The notes under the pieces were generated by a model. It searched no databases, was not told the origin of the DNA, and saw only the letters and a list, made by a program, of their open reading frames with translations. From positions 1 to 64,000 of the forward strand of contig BCHX01000009.1 of the NCBI GenBank assembly GCA_001599755.1: DNA of 64,000 nucleotides. The letters run 5' to 3'. The translations under genes were made by a program, and so were the position numbers. The DNA comes from Gliomastix tumulicola. Lineage: Eukaryota > Ascomycota > Sordariomycetes > Hypocreales > Bionectriaceae. Positions 28,747 through 43,177 of this stretch are shown one piece after another; position 1 is the stretch's first letter, and each line of letters opens with the position of its first letter.

Positions 28747-31700
28747 ATGCATAAAGCGGCGAGAGCTCAGCTTGGCTCACGAGAGAGGTAATAAAGAAAG
28801 GCAAATTTCGGGACGGACATAGTGCTGTTGTCGTGAAGCCACGTGCAGGCGAGAAGGAATCGAGGTCTTGGATATTTTGCGTGATACAGCGGCTACAAGA
28901 CAGGGCCGCCTGGGTACAGACCATCGAGACATGGTGAAGGAAGATGCGTCGAAAAACAGGAACAGCCAAGTCGCTGGCTGGTAATTCAGTGATGTGGTCG
29001 CCGAACTGGAGACACGCCCGCCGCTTACAGCATGCACACACACACCTGGCCGCCGAGACGGCCGCCTCAGCTCCTCGAGTCCAAGTGGTACATCGGAAGA
29101 AGCCAGCTGTATCAACAAAAAGAGAAAAAAGAGGGGGGCTCAGTAGAAATCGGAGTAAGACGAGGTCGCCACTTTCTTCGAGTAAGGCCAAGGACGAGGA
29201 TCCATGTCGTGATTTTCTCGCCCATCATATGGACGACATGCTGGTGTGTCGTCACACTCGGTTCAGAGGAAGGGCTTCCAATGGCTGGCTAAGATCTCGC
29301 CTGTGTGACCTCGCGCAAGGATCCAACAGGAGTCCTCGGGAAAGGAGGAGAGCGGGCTGGGGACACAAGGAGGCATTGGGGGGACACGATTGGATGCCCC
29401 TCGCAAATCTGGCACTTCTTTCACCGTGATGGGCCTGTCTGAGATTTCGCACTGGTTGACGTGACATCAGTGGAGAGCCGGCAAGCGGCGAGAGAAACAT
29501 CTCAGTCCGTCCAGATACGTGGTAGATATTGGAAGGCATTGGGCGCTTGTCTATGGAAGGGGCCAATAACGAACCTACGCCTCTGGGTTGTCAGACAGCA
29601 TGATGACCTCGATCATCCAGCACTGCGCCCAAGGAGGGAGCGAGAACATCATTTCAATGGCAGGCGGCGACGCAGAGAGTACAAGCTACAAACGCGGCCG
29701 CATCACAGTCGGCTTGCCAACCGAGGGAAGCGAGTGTATCCAAGCCATAGACGCCACCATAACGTATGCACGCCTGCACGTACGAGTAATACATCGGCAC
29801 ACACACGCTCCTCAAGCCCCCGTTTACCTAGCCCGTACGTAAAAGCCTCATATCAGCCAATCGCCTTCCTCATCTTTAGCGACTTCCGCTGGCCCGCCGC
29901 CCTTTGCCCCTTGATTTTCGTTGCCGTACCTGTGAGGAGGCGCTGGCGGCCGGCGCCTGTCAGATCATCCTCTTCCGAGATGGAATCGCTACTTATACCG
30001 GTTCCAGGTTCAAAGGCGTCATCCAGGAGAGCGCGGTTTAATTTGCGCACAGCAGGCGTATATGCGCCTTGGGAGGGAGTGTCGCACGACGTCCTGTCGT
30101 CCACGCATCCCGCTCGCCTGGGGAGAGATGCTACAGGCTCGTGCTCCCGGCCCGGTGATGGGACAGCAGACGTAAGGGGCGTCGCTCAGGTGCTCTAGAA
30201 GGAAATGTCATGTCGCTCTCTACACCAATATCGCCCTTTTGGCAGAAGATGGGATGAAACCTGAGTTGAAGATCTGGCGTTTACTGTGCGAGGCCGATGT
30301 GTCACCACTCGTGCGGGCGCTTAGATAAGGGATGAATCGGAATATCAAGCGAATAATGTCTGTCGAATGCAGCCACCGGGAAACGGAAAGCACTCTTTCT
30401 GCCCTGTCCGGGATTTTCGTTCTCGTATCATGGTCATGGTATTGAACTCACTCGCAAGCTATGCTGACTACGGATCAGTCGGAGTATCTGCGAAGCCAAA
30501 TGCCTCTGGATGATGCTGTTTTCGTGTGTCGAGGGCAACTTGTAGGGTAGCTACCAAGGAATGTCTCTCTCGGCACGGTTGGCCTTGGCCTCTCTCGCTC
30601 CCTCCGTGAAAAGCAGCTACTGAGACACATGTACACATGTAAAGCACCTTTGCTAGTTCGAGACCACCGGCAAGCCTCCATTGAGTCTCGAAGCGCTACA
30701 GCTGCCTCGATTGTCGCCCTTCCACCAGCATTGGCCACTCGCCAACCCTCCCCGCCTGCCGCATACGCTCGCTCGTCAGAAGATTCTCCCCTGCCTGCCT
30801 GCACACTGTTGTATAACTGTGCTACAACAACTACAGACACAGAAATTCTGTGCTTCCCTTCCCCCTACGTCTCATCTCATCTGACATGTAGCGGGCGCAA
30901 CAGCTACAAACTCCGCGCGACGCGGTCTCAGCCAGCCGGTTGAGGCGCAGTCCACACCAAGCCACCAGCACCCACGGCGTTCCCGACACAGCTGAGAAAA
31001 GGGTGAGCGAAATTATTGGCGAGCCTCGGATCTCGATCTAGACTCTGGCGCCCTGCCCGGTCGGTCCTACATTCAATGGAGCTGGGAGAGGGAGAGAGGG
31101 AGGGTGACGAAAGCCGTGCAAGCTGATGGGGGATGGTTGATTGCAGGTGAGTGTCACGACAGGAACCAGGCAGCCAAGGATTACTTCCATCTCACAGGAC
31201 GCCGTTTATGAAACGCAGCAGAGGTCAGTCAAATCGCACCCGGCGGTCCCTCTTTTTGCAAGATCTACACCCCCCCCCCCTCCCCTTCCTCTATCCTGTA
31301 TTTTCGTCGGGGGCCCGCGTGCGACTCGACCTGCAAGATCTCTGACTCGCCCTTGGACAGGACTCGAGGTCTTTGTGCGCCCCTTCTCTGTGCGATTCTG
31401 TGTACGGCCGGTTTCCCGAGGTCTTCGGTCGACGCCTGCTGCTGCTGCTGCTGCAGCATTGGGGCGGCATACATGGGGAGAGAATAGGGGGTACAGGGTG
31501 CTGTGTGAGGGGAGACGGGTTCAACTTGGTGTTTGCTGCGAGGGATCGTCTGGACCCTCGCTTGCGCCTTACACCATCATGGGCCGGAGAGAGTATGCGT
31601 CTCTGCTGATCTTCCAAGGCAGCAGGGAATCAAATGCCGGCGTCGGGATCGCGATTCACGATCGATGCCGACCAACTTCTAGACGCGATGCGTATGATCT

Positions 31701-34700
31701 CATCCTCTCTCCATGATCTATCTACCTGCGCAGAATATTGACTGACGAGAGCCATCTCATCTTCCAGCTACTCTCTGCGTCGCCTACGAGAAACGGACGA
31801 CGGAATCTCCCACGCCTGGGTCTCAGGAGACACAGACCGAGAGGTGCGACGTTGCTCTCTCTCCCCTCCCCCCCCCCAAATCCAAGGTCGTGGGAGCAAA
31901 AGGGGCCACCCGCCGCCCCTGAAAAAGGCAGGACATGCGACAAAATAGGACCCGAGACCGGGATCTCACGCTTAAGTAGACCACAGAAGTGCTTACGATG
32001 CGATGCAATACCCGCCGATGATGGACATGCTCCTCCTCGCCTTCCCGATATCTGGTCGGACGCATCCGAAGGCATGAGCTTTCCCCGGTTCTCGCGTCGT
32101 CAGCAGCCAATGATCTTGGAGTGCTGCAGAGTGAGGCGACGGGCATACGGTAACAGGATCACCAAGCCACCAATTAGAAAGGGGCCATCGATTCGTCTCG
32201 TACGCTCAAGTAAGGCTACGCGGGAGCTGACCAAGCCCGGGTCTCGCACCACTGCATGCCGAACGAGCACTTCCCCTCAGCTTGTCCTGGCCAGTCCCGA
32301 GCCGGACAGCAAAATTTAGACAGGGAAGCTCGTTCTCGCTCCAGGGAAAAACGCCTCTTGTACGTCGTGGACGGGCGTCCGCGAAGCGACTGGCGAAGAG
32401 GGACGGTGTGACAATAGCTCTGATCCTCTCCCCCTCTCTCATCCCGGGCGAAATAGAACGTGATACATCGCTTTTGTAGGCAATTGGATGGCTAAGAGAA
32501 GAAGCCTGCCAATCAATTCTTGTAGTGCTTTCATGGCTGCCTGAAGCAGGGAGGCAAAGTCACCCGCAGACCGGCGATAACATCGCTAGATGGCTGTCCC
32601 GACTCCCGACATGGTGCGATGGGAAATCCTTGCATGTCTTTCCTTCCCGCCTCACCATGGTCTTGGCTTCCTGGAGAGAACGGAATGAAAAACCCACTCC
32701 CTGTGGCCCCTGGCTCGTATTTGTCCAGACATGCTCATACGTGATGTGCAATTCCAATGTAGGGCGAGTCAGAAGATGCGACCTGCAGCTGGGGCGGCCT
32801 CCAAAAAGTCCTGCAGCCACCAAGCAAGGGCAGGCACAAGCATGTCCGCTCGCTCACCCGCTCACTGATCGGTGATCACAAGGGTAGAGAGGCGCCTGTA
32901 CCCTTTGTAAGCTGGTGGTGGACAGCTGACGGTGGACCAGCGCAGACCCCTGGACTGGTTCTGTGACCGTCCATTCCCACCCCGGCGTCGATCGGCCTGC
33001 CTCGATATTCATCAAGAGGGCGAGGATGTACTACGATTGATGCCTATGCACGTACCATTCTCTGCTGATGAAAGCAACATGTCCCCCGGGCCTGGAATAG
33101 GCAGTTAACGGCTGTGTACCAGGGGACTTCTGTCAGCGAGGGAAGAAAGGGCTAGGCCGATGGCCTGAGCTGTGAAGCACGGGCTCTTGAGGTGCAACTT
33201 CCCGTCCAGCTCGACGGGTTCCGGGGAGACGGTCGCGTAGTGGCGCCTAGCTTTCACTGACAGGGGGGGGGGGACTCATTTGCCTAGCTTTCTCCCTGCA
33301 GAGGCCTAGCCCAAATGGCTACGGTACGGTACTGCTGGGGGGGGGGGGGGGGGCCATTGCGGGACAGGAAGGAAATTGATCACCAACACAATGACGAGGT
33401 CTGCCAGGATCACTGAGGGAAAAAAAAATTAAAAAAAATAGCACATGGCCTGATATGATGGACGGCAAGGGGGTGGCAGGCGACAGAGCAGGGGGACCAG
33501 GCTCTGGGGTTGGAAAGGATGGCTTTTGCGAGAGAGCTGATGGACATGCAGGCCAGAGTATCACCTTGTGCGTCTTCATTGTTGGGGACAAGTGTCACCG
33601 TCGACAATAGCATTGGCTTTTAGCTACCCCGTTCTGCCTTCCTCCCTCCCTCCCTCCCTTCCGGCACGGCTCGATACAAGCTCGTAGTGGGAGCCTGCTC
33701 CCTGGGTCGGCGCTGGTTGTACTGCCACTTTATCCAGACGATGCACAGACCCTCAGGGGGGACCTGTACCAGAGCCATGCGGGAAGGGTTTGTTGCGAGA
33801 GCTGTGTCTCGTCCTGATATAAAGTGTCTATGCCCGCATTATCCGTGTCTGATTCACTCCATCATAGCTCAGAGACTTGGCCTCTGATTCTTAATTTCTG
33901 ATTCTCCTACAATTTATTTTACTCTCTGCTGTCTGAGAGGACAGGCGACTGCTCGGGGAAACCAGCATAAGAGCCCGCTCTCTCAACTGACACCCCTGCG
34001 CCTTTGCCGGGGCGGACGGGCGCTAGGCCACCATCACTTCACCCCAACAGAGCCCTACAGAGAGTGCCTATTTGCTGCCCCAGCAGCACATTCACAGGGG
34101 GGACGGACCAGCAAAAAAAAAGAGATGTGAGACAGAGACGACTTGCATAGGCCTAGCTTCGAGTCTAGCCCAGTTCGCTGACAGCTGCAGCTCAGAGGGA
34201 GATAGAACGAGCACGGCCGAATACGCCATTTTCACCGGGACGCCGAAAGGAGCATCAGCTAGCTGTTGCTAGCGTTGAGCGTTGAGCTGTCAACGACAGC
34301 TAGCAAAAAAAGCTGTGAAGGTCAGTGCGTGCGTGCGTGCGAAGAAGAGACTTTGATTGTATCTGCCTGGTCACCAATGTTTCCCCTGGCTAGCATTGGA
34401 GATTGCCCGTCTGTCTGGGCGTTCTCCATCGCAGCCTGAATTTTCTTCTCACGTCTTCCCAGCTTGCTCTGCCAGTGTGATGAGCGAAGATCTCTCTCAG
34501 TGAAGCGGGGAGGCTCAGGCCAGTCAGTGACAAGGGTCTTCCCGCTACTTGTTGGCTGGCAGGACCGATCCAATCAATCTAACCGTCCCCAGCGCAGCGC
34601 AGCGCACATCTCCCTTGCACTCTCGATCCCCCTGCCCGCCCAAAAAGCCCTCAAATCACAGTGATCAACCTGTCCCCGAGATTGGTCGGCAGGGCGCTCG

Positions 34701-37700
34701 AGCCAACAAGCCCATCTCACCGGTCTCGCTCGTCTGATCAGGTCATGCTCTCGTCCACTAGCCATGACCCCCTGCCCGGCTGTGGATGATGATGGTGGTG
34801 CCCTTTTTGGCTGTGCTACCTACCTAACTACCTACCTACCCCCCAAGGAGGGAACGAGACGAGCTGCATTGGCGAATGAGCAGTCCTCATGATGCAAGAA
34901 GGTGGTGAGGGGGACACGGCTGACTGGAATGCAGGTGGTGATAGACGGGACAGCCACATCACGATTCCTGCTCGCTCAGCTACGACCACGCATCACGTAC
35001 GAAACCGCCACCACCCCCCCTTGGCGAAAGAGTCGATTACGTCGTCCCGAGAAGAAACATCTGACTGATCTACGAGTTCACACAGGACAGAGCAAGGCCT
35101 CCCTGCTCGCTCTCTGGCAGCCCAGTGGGACCTACGATCTACGTATGAGCTAAGCTGTGCTCAGCTATCGAGAGACAAATCACAGTTCCGTCCCCCATCT
35201 ACCGCTGCCACCGTCCGCTCGCTCGGTCGACCACTCCCACCGCCTGCGCAAGTACCGAGATCCCTGTCGCTCATCCATCCTGTCCTGTCAAAGGCCCCTG
35301 GGCCCTTAGCCTCAGCTGCTAGCCAGTTCAACCCCACGATTTGACGACGAGAGAGATTACCGTGCAGAGGCTCTTAAGCTGCTGCCTAGAGGCCAGAACC
35401 ACCACGGTCTTTTTTTCTTTTCTTTTTTTGCTGGGTAAGTTTCCTTGAAGATGGTGCCTGGTTTATTTTTTATGCATGGGAGGGGGAGCTGTTCATTATC
35501 ATGTCTCTGCTATTCCGCCCCCCCGCTATGGTGCTAAAAGATCGCCTCTGGTTTATTGCCCCCTGTCTCGCCCTTGCATTTGACGCGTACGAGGCATCTG
35601 AGTCAGGGAGAATCGCGCTGCTTGTCTCTGATTTTATCCGAATTCACCTATCCCAGCCCCGGGGGGAGTAAGATGGCCGTACGAGTCGTTTTGGGATCAT
35701 TTTCCATTTCAATAGAGCTGAAGCTGTGCCTCGAGGAAAAAAAGGGGGGGGAGCAGATGGAGCATCATCGCCTCTCTTGCGAACAGTTGGGGTCAACAGC
35801 TTGGGATCTGCCCCCGGAGAAGCGCGTCCGAGCCCGCTCAGCTGCTCTCTGTCACTGTCACTGTCAGGCATGCATATCTCTGGAATGTGCCCTGTGGGCC
35901 GGGGCCCGTGCTGCCTCTCTGTCTGGTGTCCAATTCGCCAGGCGGGAGGGGAGGAGGAGGAAGGAGGGGGAGGGAAGGCAGATCTCCCTCCTTGGTCGCC
36001 GACGCACTGCCGGCAGTCCCTACCAGCGTCCAACTCCCACTGGCGGCAGAGCAGCAGCAGGCCTGGCAGGGCTCCTTGTCAGTGACAGGGCCGGGCTTTA
36101 AAATCACACCTCTTGGCAGAAAAGCCCGAGACGGCCAAAAAGTGATGGTCCAAGCTCCCCCAAGTGATCTCCCCGTATCCCTGTCTAGCTGCGCATACAC
36201 ACACACCCCCTGCTCTCCTGATCCCCATTCCCTTATCGCCCACACCCCCCCTTTTCAGGGCCCCCTTCGCTGAGGGTAGTCCGCTGACCATGGACTGGAC
36301 TGACCCGTGTCGGATACAGCCACTCCCGAATACGCAAGTGCTCTGGAGAGCGTACCCCATCCCTCCCTCCATCTGGGAGAACTGGGAAAGACGAAGCGAC
36401 CAGGCGCGAAGAGGAACGGGCACACCGTCGTCGCCAGCTTGGGCCTCCGTCTCCCAAGCCTTGGTCCAGTTCGAAGTTTTTCGGGGGGGAACGTGCTCAT
36501 CTGATGCATGGGGGGTGGACGAGTCAGGCGGCCAGTCTGGTGCAAATACCTGCTCTTGCTTCTTGGTACCAAGCGGCCGGCTGCTCACAGGTGAGAAGCA
36601 TTCCCCCTTCTTCTGGGTCCTTGCGTTTTGGTCATTTTCAGCACGCGGTTTACTTATTCCATTCCTCGGGAGTCTGGCCAATCCGAGAGTCCATGTCGCC
36701 TACCCACACGCCCGTCCACCCAAGCCCACACACACCACTTTTTTATTCGTTTCTTTTCCCCCCCAAGCCATTTATGACTGTTCGTCCAAGACGACCCTTT
36801 GATATTTCCTTCTGGGACGGCTGGCTCGATGTTCATCGCCAGAAATCACACCTGAGTATCAGAGCAGCAGCCCCCGTGAACCGCTCTCCACACCCAAATG
36901 GACTTTGGTGTCTATCAGTCTCGGGAGATGTCACTTCCAGTCACTCACCGTCTGCCCCTCCATCTTCATACCCATCCATCCGTCTATCAATCTGATCTTG
37001 ATGCTACTTCGTCATGGCACATCTCCATCATGAGAGCCCCAACGTCATCCGAAGCCGTCTCCCTCCCATTCCTAGCAGACCTCTTCTTATGCCCTTTTGA
37101 GGGCCGGATCGTCCCCCTACTGCACCCCGTTTTCCTGGCCAGCTGCTGCTTTTTTTTTCTTTTTCGCCCCAGACATTTCTGAGCGCGCGCGCGCACGGGG
37201 ATACAGTCTGCTCCGCTACCGTTATGACTACTGTCACTAGTCCAGCCAAACCGTCCCCCTTTGACATATCCCCTTTCCCAGTCACACACCCCCCTTCCCC
37301 CGATCATCCCCCAAAGGCCAAGGGCCCCAAGTCCCATTAGCTCTCTTGCTCAAGCGGCCTGGCTAGCGAGCATCCAAGCCCCCCAAGTTTTACTTCCTTG
37401 CAGTAGCCTACGAGTAGAGGCGAGTGATGGGTCGCTAGCCCCGTGCACGGACGACGGCTTTTCCTGCCATCAGATCACTTTCCCCGGCACGGTACTGACT
37501 GGCCCTAGAGCCCTGTTCAATCAATCAATCTGTCTGCGCTAGGCTGGCTGAGAAAACCGGCGCCAGGCCTCATCGGGAAGACGCATCTGATCCCATCATC
37601 CCTGCCCCATGTCACTCTCTCGCTCTCACACTCTCTCCCTGCCTCTCAGACGCGCATGCACTCACGTAACCGCGACTTTTCTTTTCCCTTTCTCTCTCTC

Positions 37701-40306
37701 TTTTCGGAGTTTTTGCCCACCCCCTACCTACCTTACCCCCCCCATCCGTCCAGTCCGAGGGTTTTCGGCGTTTAAGCAGAGAGGGAGCGAGCAGGGCAAG
37801 GGCCAGCAGGGGGAGGGGGGGGGGCATGGAATCTGAGCGAGCGCTTCTCTCACCTTGGGTTCGCCCAAAAGTACCCCCCCTGGACCTGGACCTGGACCTG
37901 GTCCCCCGGTCTGGCCTTTCTTCTGGTTTTCTGCTCCCCACCACGGGAAGAGACGAACGAAGCCGTCCTGCCTTGACCAACACCCGTATCTTGCTTTTGG
38001 TGGGAACCCGTCGTCTTGGCCACCCCCTGCCTTGCTGGGGGACGCGGGACGGAGGAGGAGACCGTGGTGGTAGATGGCCTGCCTGCCTGCCTGCTGCTGC
38101 TCTCTCCTACCCCTTCCCTACCATGGCCCCAAGTGCTACGTCTCCTTGGCAGCATGTCAAGAGCTGCTTGCTCGTCCCCTCCATGATAAAGATGATCGCT
38201 GGGCCTTTCTCCGGACTCCACATGCTTTTCACAAGTACATACATGCGTTCAGTCCGTACATTTGACGTGCATACTGCAGCTCCTTGTCTATGATTTCACC
38301 TTGAAGTCCATCCATCTGATCTCCCTCCCTCCCTCCCTCCCTTGCACATCTGTTCGCCTCCCCGCCACAGAGCCTCTCTGCTCCTGCATACGCACAAGAA
38401 GACAGCCTCCTTCGTCGTCGTCGTCGTCGTCATCATCATCATCACCACCATTATTCATCATCATCATCATCCTCCTTGACAGGTCTGGGAGAGCCGGAGA
38501 CCCGAAGCTAGCCATACCATGCATACGCCACACCACACCGGCCGTCCTGTTGTCTCTGAGCCCTCGCTCGGCTGTGCCTGAGCCAGAAACATTTATTGTT
38601 TATCATTTGGAGCCTTCATCCCCTCCTCTCCTTTCGCCTCCCTTGCAGGATACCCGAGACCGAAATTTCGCCTCCACCGCCCACCATCATCCACCACTCA
38701 CTCACTCCGTCGTTTCTGCTGCTGCTGGCTACTCTCCCTCCCTTCACCTTGTCTCAAGCCCCATCTCTTCTAGACTTAGGGCGTGCATGAGTTGGTCTTT
38801 CTTGTTTCTGGCGCTCTCTCTCTCTCTCTCTCTCTCTTTCACTCTGCTGCTCCCTCTCTCTCCCTTCCCTGCGCCGGAACCCCATGCTCCCTCCAAAGCG
38901 AGATGGCTGACGCTTCTAGACCTGCAGCCTAGGTGTAGGACGGAGAAAAGGCTCATCCATAACCGGGTTGACTCTCCCTCCCTCGTCTTCCTCCTTTTTG
39001 CACACAGTCTCAGATCCCCACAGCAACCCGTCCTGGATGCGAGAAGGGGGCACGGGCGAGCACACCAGGACTAGTGTTTTACCTTGCACCTACTGGCGAG
39101 CACATCTCGTCACACCTGCAGGTCTTCCTTGCATTAGGGCCCTCCCCAACAAAGTGAGTCCTCTGATCTCGAGTCCCTCTCCAATCTCTGTCCGCGCCCC
39201 CTCCACTCGGTGTGTGAAAGAAGCTCTCGGAAGGGGGAAAATCCCATTTGCCAAGCACAAGTCCAAAAGTACCCCCCTCCCTTGCCTGGAAGATTCCCTC
39301 CGCGCTGCTGCTGCTGCCAGCCAGCCAGCCTTGATATCTCGCTCGCTCGCTCGGTTTTGGCTGTGACGAGGAGAGACATAAGAAGGAGACGGGTGACGGC
39401 ACAGAGGGACGTCCCCCAAGAACGCAATATCTCTCCTTCCCCTCTCGTCTTTCCTTTCTCCGTCCCCCCGACTGACCAAAGTCTCGGCTAGGCCTCGAAC
39501 TCGGGTCGTACATATCTCGTCCCTTCCAACCTGACCTCATCTCCATTCCTTCTGACACCAGGTCTCGCCTTTGGTAAGGAGCTGAGCAGGTTCCAGACTG
39601 AGACCACATCCCTCGCCTGGAATTTAACAACACGAAGTGCTCCTGCGAGACAATCCACACGGCGTCTTATAGGGATCATCTGGGAATGAATACTGTCTGA
39701 GGTCTGAGGCTAGCACTCGACTCGACTCTCTTGGAACGCCACCGAAAGAGCCCCCCCCCCCCCCTTCTCCTCGCCCAGTAAGAGCTCTCCAGTGTCCTTT
39801 CTTCTGTCTCAAAGCCCGCCCGCCCGGACAAATTCATCACCTCATACAGCGGCGTGGAGGAGGCGAATGCACACGAAACTGACCAAGATTTTCCCGCTAA
39901 GGATCCCCGATCAGCCCTCCTCCTCCTTTTTTTTGCGGTTCGCCGTCATAGCGTCTTGCAGCATTCATTAGACCATCGACGCCTTCAATAATTTCCCGGA
40001 ACGAGGAACGGCAGGCCCTACGAGCAGGAGAACTGGAATTCTCTCTCTCTCCCGTGGCTAACTCACTCGAAAGAGAAAAAAAGCGGCCCCCCCTCCTCGA
40101 CGAGACTCGTGTTTAAAACAACGGAGGACCCGACCACCATTGCAAGACAGCTCAGCCTTTGCATTCTTCACCTTCCTTCCTTCTTCTTCTTCTCTCTCTC
40201 TCCCTCTCTCTCCCTCTCTCTTTCTCTCTTCCACTCCTTTACTTCCAGACAAAACACATTTCTTGAAGGCCCTTCCCCCCTTCAGAAATCCGGAAACGCT
40301 GCTTGA
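28747..40306. other. 11.6-kb gene-poor region upstream of the Medusa-like gene
   Basis: I found no frame with family resemblance on either strand. From about 31 kb the plus strand becomes strongly pyrimidine-rich, with poly-C/poly-G runs and CT, TCC, TCG and TCA repeats. Examples: a 17-G run at 33337-33353; TCCC repeats at 33642-33658 and 38323-38341; a TCG/TCA tract at 38416-38471; CT repeats at 38815-38838 and 40190-40230. This is the composition of fungal promoters and long 5' leaders. It is best read as the regulatory region and untranslated leader of the gene at 40307. An undetected non-coding RNA is possible. Confidence 0.55.
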
Positions 40307-43177
40307 ATGTCTACTCCCAAGTTCCAGTGCGCGTCTTACAAGCTGTTCGAGGTGAGCACCCACCCCTTTTTCCTTTCCTTTGCTTTCTCTTCCTTTCTTA
40401 TGAGCATTTCTCCCCTCCCCCCCCTTCTTCCCCCTTTTGCACCCTCTTAGACCTGTTCCAACTACCCGCTACAAAACTGCCCTTATTTCCACATCTCAAG
40501 TTGTCTTCCTCGGTCCAAGGGGAATTCTGGCTCTTGCTCGGATAAGGCTGGCGAGACGAAGGGGTCCAAGACCTGAGGTTTCTTGCTCTCCCCCACCGAC
40601 TCACGAGCTTCTCCCCGACAAAGAAGAAGAAGAAGAGAGGGGTGGCGAGGAGTGTTATCAAAACGTGTTCTTGGCGTGCTGACGGTTTCAAACGACGATA
40701 CAGCCAGACTACCATCCGCAGAAACCTCTGATCGTCGGCTTGGACGACGCGCTTGCATCGCCAGAGTCCCTCACGCTGCAGTACGAAGAAGCCAACAGGC
40801 TTGCCAACGGCGGCAGTCCGACGCGGGACTCGTCTCCTCGTATTATCGAGATGGCCGCTTACAAGGCCCCGGCTACGCTGCCCTCCATGCACGGTAAGTC
40901 TGCCTGCGACCCTCAGAAGAAGAAGTGAAGAAGCTAAAGGGCGTGTGTGTGTGTGTATGTCTGTATGTTACAGGCTACGACCCCAACAGGTACTCGCACA
41001 CTGCGTACGAGCCGTACCAGCCGCCCACGTACTCGACGCCTCCCCAGACGGACAAGTTCGCGCACCTGAACCAGCAGGCCTTTGCGGCCAACGGCGCCGT
41101 CAGCCCGGGCGTGTCCACGTACATGCCGGTGGGGGGACCCGTGGTGCACTCGTGCCAGCCCGGCTCGGGCGTCGTGGGCACCAAGGTGCTCGTCAAGTTC
41201 TCGATGCAGTACGACATCTTCTCGACGACGGCGCTGCCCTTCTTCTTCCTGCAGTTCGGGTCGGAGCGCTGCGGCCTGACCGACGTGACCAGGGACGGGC
41301 AGGAGCCCGGCTATGTATACACATGCACGGCGGACGCGCCCCAGCAGCAGATGCTGGTCACAGGCGGCGGCGAGCCCAACGTGGCCCTGTCACTCGTCAT
41401 CGAGGGCCCGGCAGGAGACGAGATCTCGCGGACGGGCGCGGGCTCGTTCCAGTACGTGCAGGGGTCCCAGGGGCAAGGGTCCGGGGAGGACATCACGCGG
41501 ACCGCGTCCGCTAGCAAGCACCAGCACCAGCAGCAGCACCAGCAGCAGCACCAGCATGACGGCGTGACTGTGCCTGGTGGCCCTGCGTCATCCTCCACCA
41601 CCACCACCATCCCGTCCAACGTGCAGCAGCAGCAGCAGCAGCCGGTCCCCGATCACGGGAGTGTGTCTCCCAAGACCGGAGAGCCTCAACTTGCTGCCTC
41701 GACGGCTGCTGCTGTTGCCGCTGCAGGTACAAATAACTACGACGAGCCGTCCCAGCATGGGCCCTACGCGAGCACCGGCTACACTCAAGACGCCAATGCT
41801 ACCGGCGACATGATCACCACCGCGTACCGAAGCTCGAGCTTCACCGAGCCGCCCTTCCACCACCGCCGCTCGGCGCGTGGCTGGAGCAGCAGCGGCTTCG
41901 CTCCCACCACGCTGGGCAGCTCCTCGCTCCGGAGCCCCCTCCTGCACTCTCACCATCACCATCATCATCATCACCACGGCCACTCTGGCATGACGCCTCT
42001 CCCCGTGCCTTCGTCCACTGGCACCGGAGGCACGCCCCAGCTCGTCCGCACCAGCACCATCTCGCACCCCGGCGGCGGTGCAGGCCCCTACAACTCGGTG
42101 TCGCTCTACACGACTAAGGCCGTCCTCAAGATCAACGGCCACCTCGACAGCATGGCGGAGAACTGGAACAGCGAGGAGTGGACCAACCGCCGGCGCATCG
42201 TCATGTTCCGCCGCTCGCAGCAGGGCTCGACGCTCAACGCGTCCTTCAAGCCCGTGTCGGTCGGCGAGCGCCCGCCCAACAGCATCTGCGTGTCGTGCAT
42301 CTACTGGGCCGAGAAGGGCAAGTGCTACGTCACGTCGGTCGACACCATCTACCTGCTCGAGCAGCTCGTCGCGGCGCCCAACCGCTTCAGCGTCGAGGAG
42401 AAGAACCGCATCCGCCGCAACCTCGAGGGCTTCCACCCCGTCACCGTGTCCAAGTCCAAGGACGAGAGCGAGGAGTTCTTCAAGCTCATCATGGCCTTCC
42501 CCAACCCGAAGCCGCGCAACATCGAGAAGGACGTCAAGGTCTTCCCCTGGGAGATCCTCGAGTCCGCCCTCAAGAAGATCATCGGCAAGTACAGCGCCAA
42601 CCCGAGCAATACGCTGCCGCCCGCCAACATGGTCGCCCCGGCCCCTTCGCCCTACGCGGCCCTCCCCACGCCCCCCGGCCAGGGCAGCATCTCGTCCCAG
42701 GCGAGTGACCACCACAGCCAGTACGGCGGCGGCGGCGGCCACCACCACGACGCCATCCCGTCGCCGCGCTCCCTCTCCGGCTCGGGCCCCAGCTGGACGC
42801 CCTACACGGCGGCGGCTGCCACTGCCTCGTACCCGTCCACGGCGCCCGGCCGCACGCTCAGCCCGGCCCTCCGCCAGCCCAGCCCGCAGCACCACCCGCC
42901 CTCCATCCGCGTCAACACCACCAGCCACACGCTGCCCTCGGTGACGACGTCCTACGACACGCGCACTGGAGGTAGCGGCGGCGGCGGCGCCTACGCGTCG
43001 ACGGGCCTGCACACGCCCCTGAGCCATCACCCGTCCACCTCGACGCCCCCACGATGGGACGCCACGCCCGCCAGCTACGCGTCTGATCCGTACCCAAGCC
43101 TCTCGTCGACCCACCACTCGCACGTCTACGGAAGCGCTACTCCCTCGTATCTGGAGAGCAGTGCTTCGCGGGCGTGA
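40307..43177 (+). CDS. Medusa-like developmental transcription regulator (MedA/Ren1/acon-3 type)
   Basis: Nuclear regulator of conidiophore development. Three exons, 40307-40351, 40704-40893 and 40974-43177, give 812 aa in phase. The 45-nt first exon encodes MSTPKFQCASYKLFE, which I recognise as the conserved start of the Medusa family. Exon 3 holds a conserved region (SGVVGTKVLVKFSMQYDIF, near residues 145-165). A second, strongly conserved block lies at about 455-620 (AVLKINGHLDSMAENWNSEE, RRIVMFRRSQQG, FKPVSVGERPPNSICVSC, EEFFKLIMAFPNPKPRN). Between and after them are low-complexity tracts: Gln/His at about 262-272, Q6 at about 300, a nine-residue His run at about 405, and Ser/Pro-rich sequence. 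Exon 3 is extremely GC-rich at third positions. The family call comes from memory of these blocks. Confidence 0.8.

Noticed and set aside
28928..32400. Several 100-245 codon frames on both strands
   Set aside because: They are low-complexity, overlap each other in many frames and show no conserved motif or plausible introns.
41588..43123. 511-codon reverse frame antisense to the Medusa-like gene
   Set aside because: It lies wholly opposite a conserved coding exon and is a product of its very high G/C third positions. Its sequence is Arg/Gly/Val noise.
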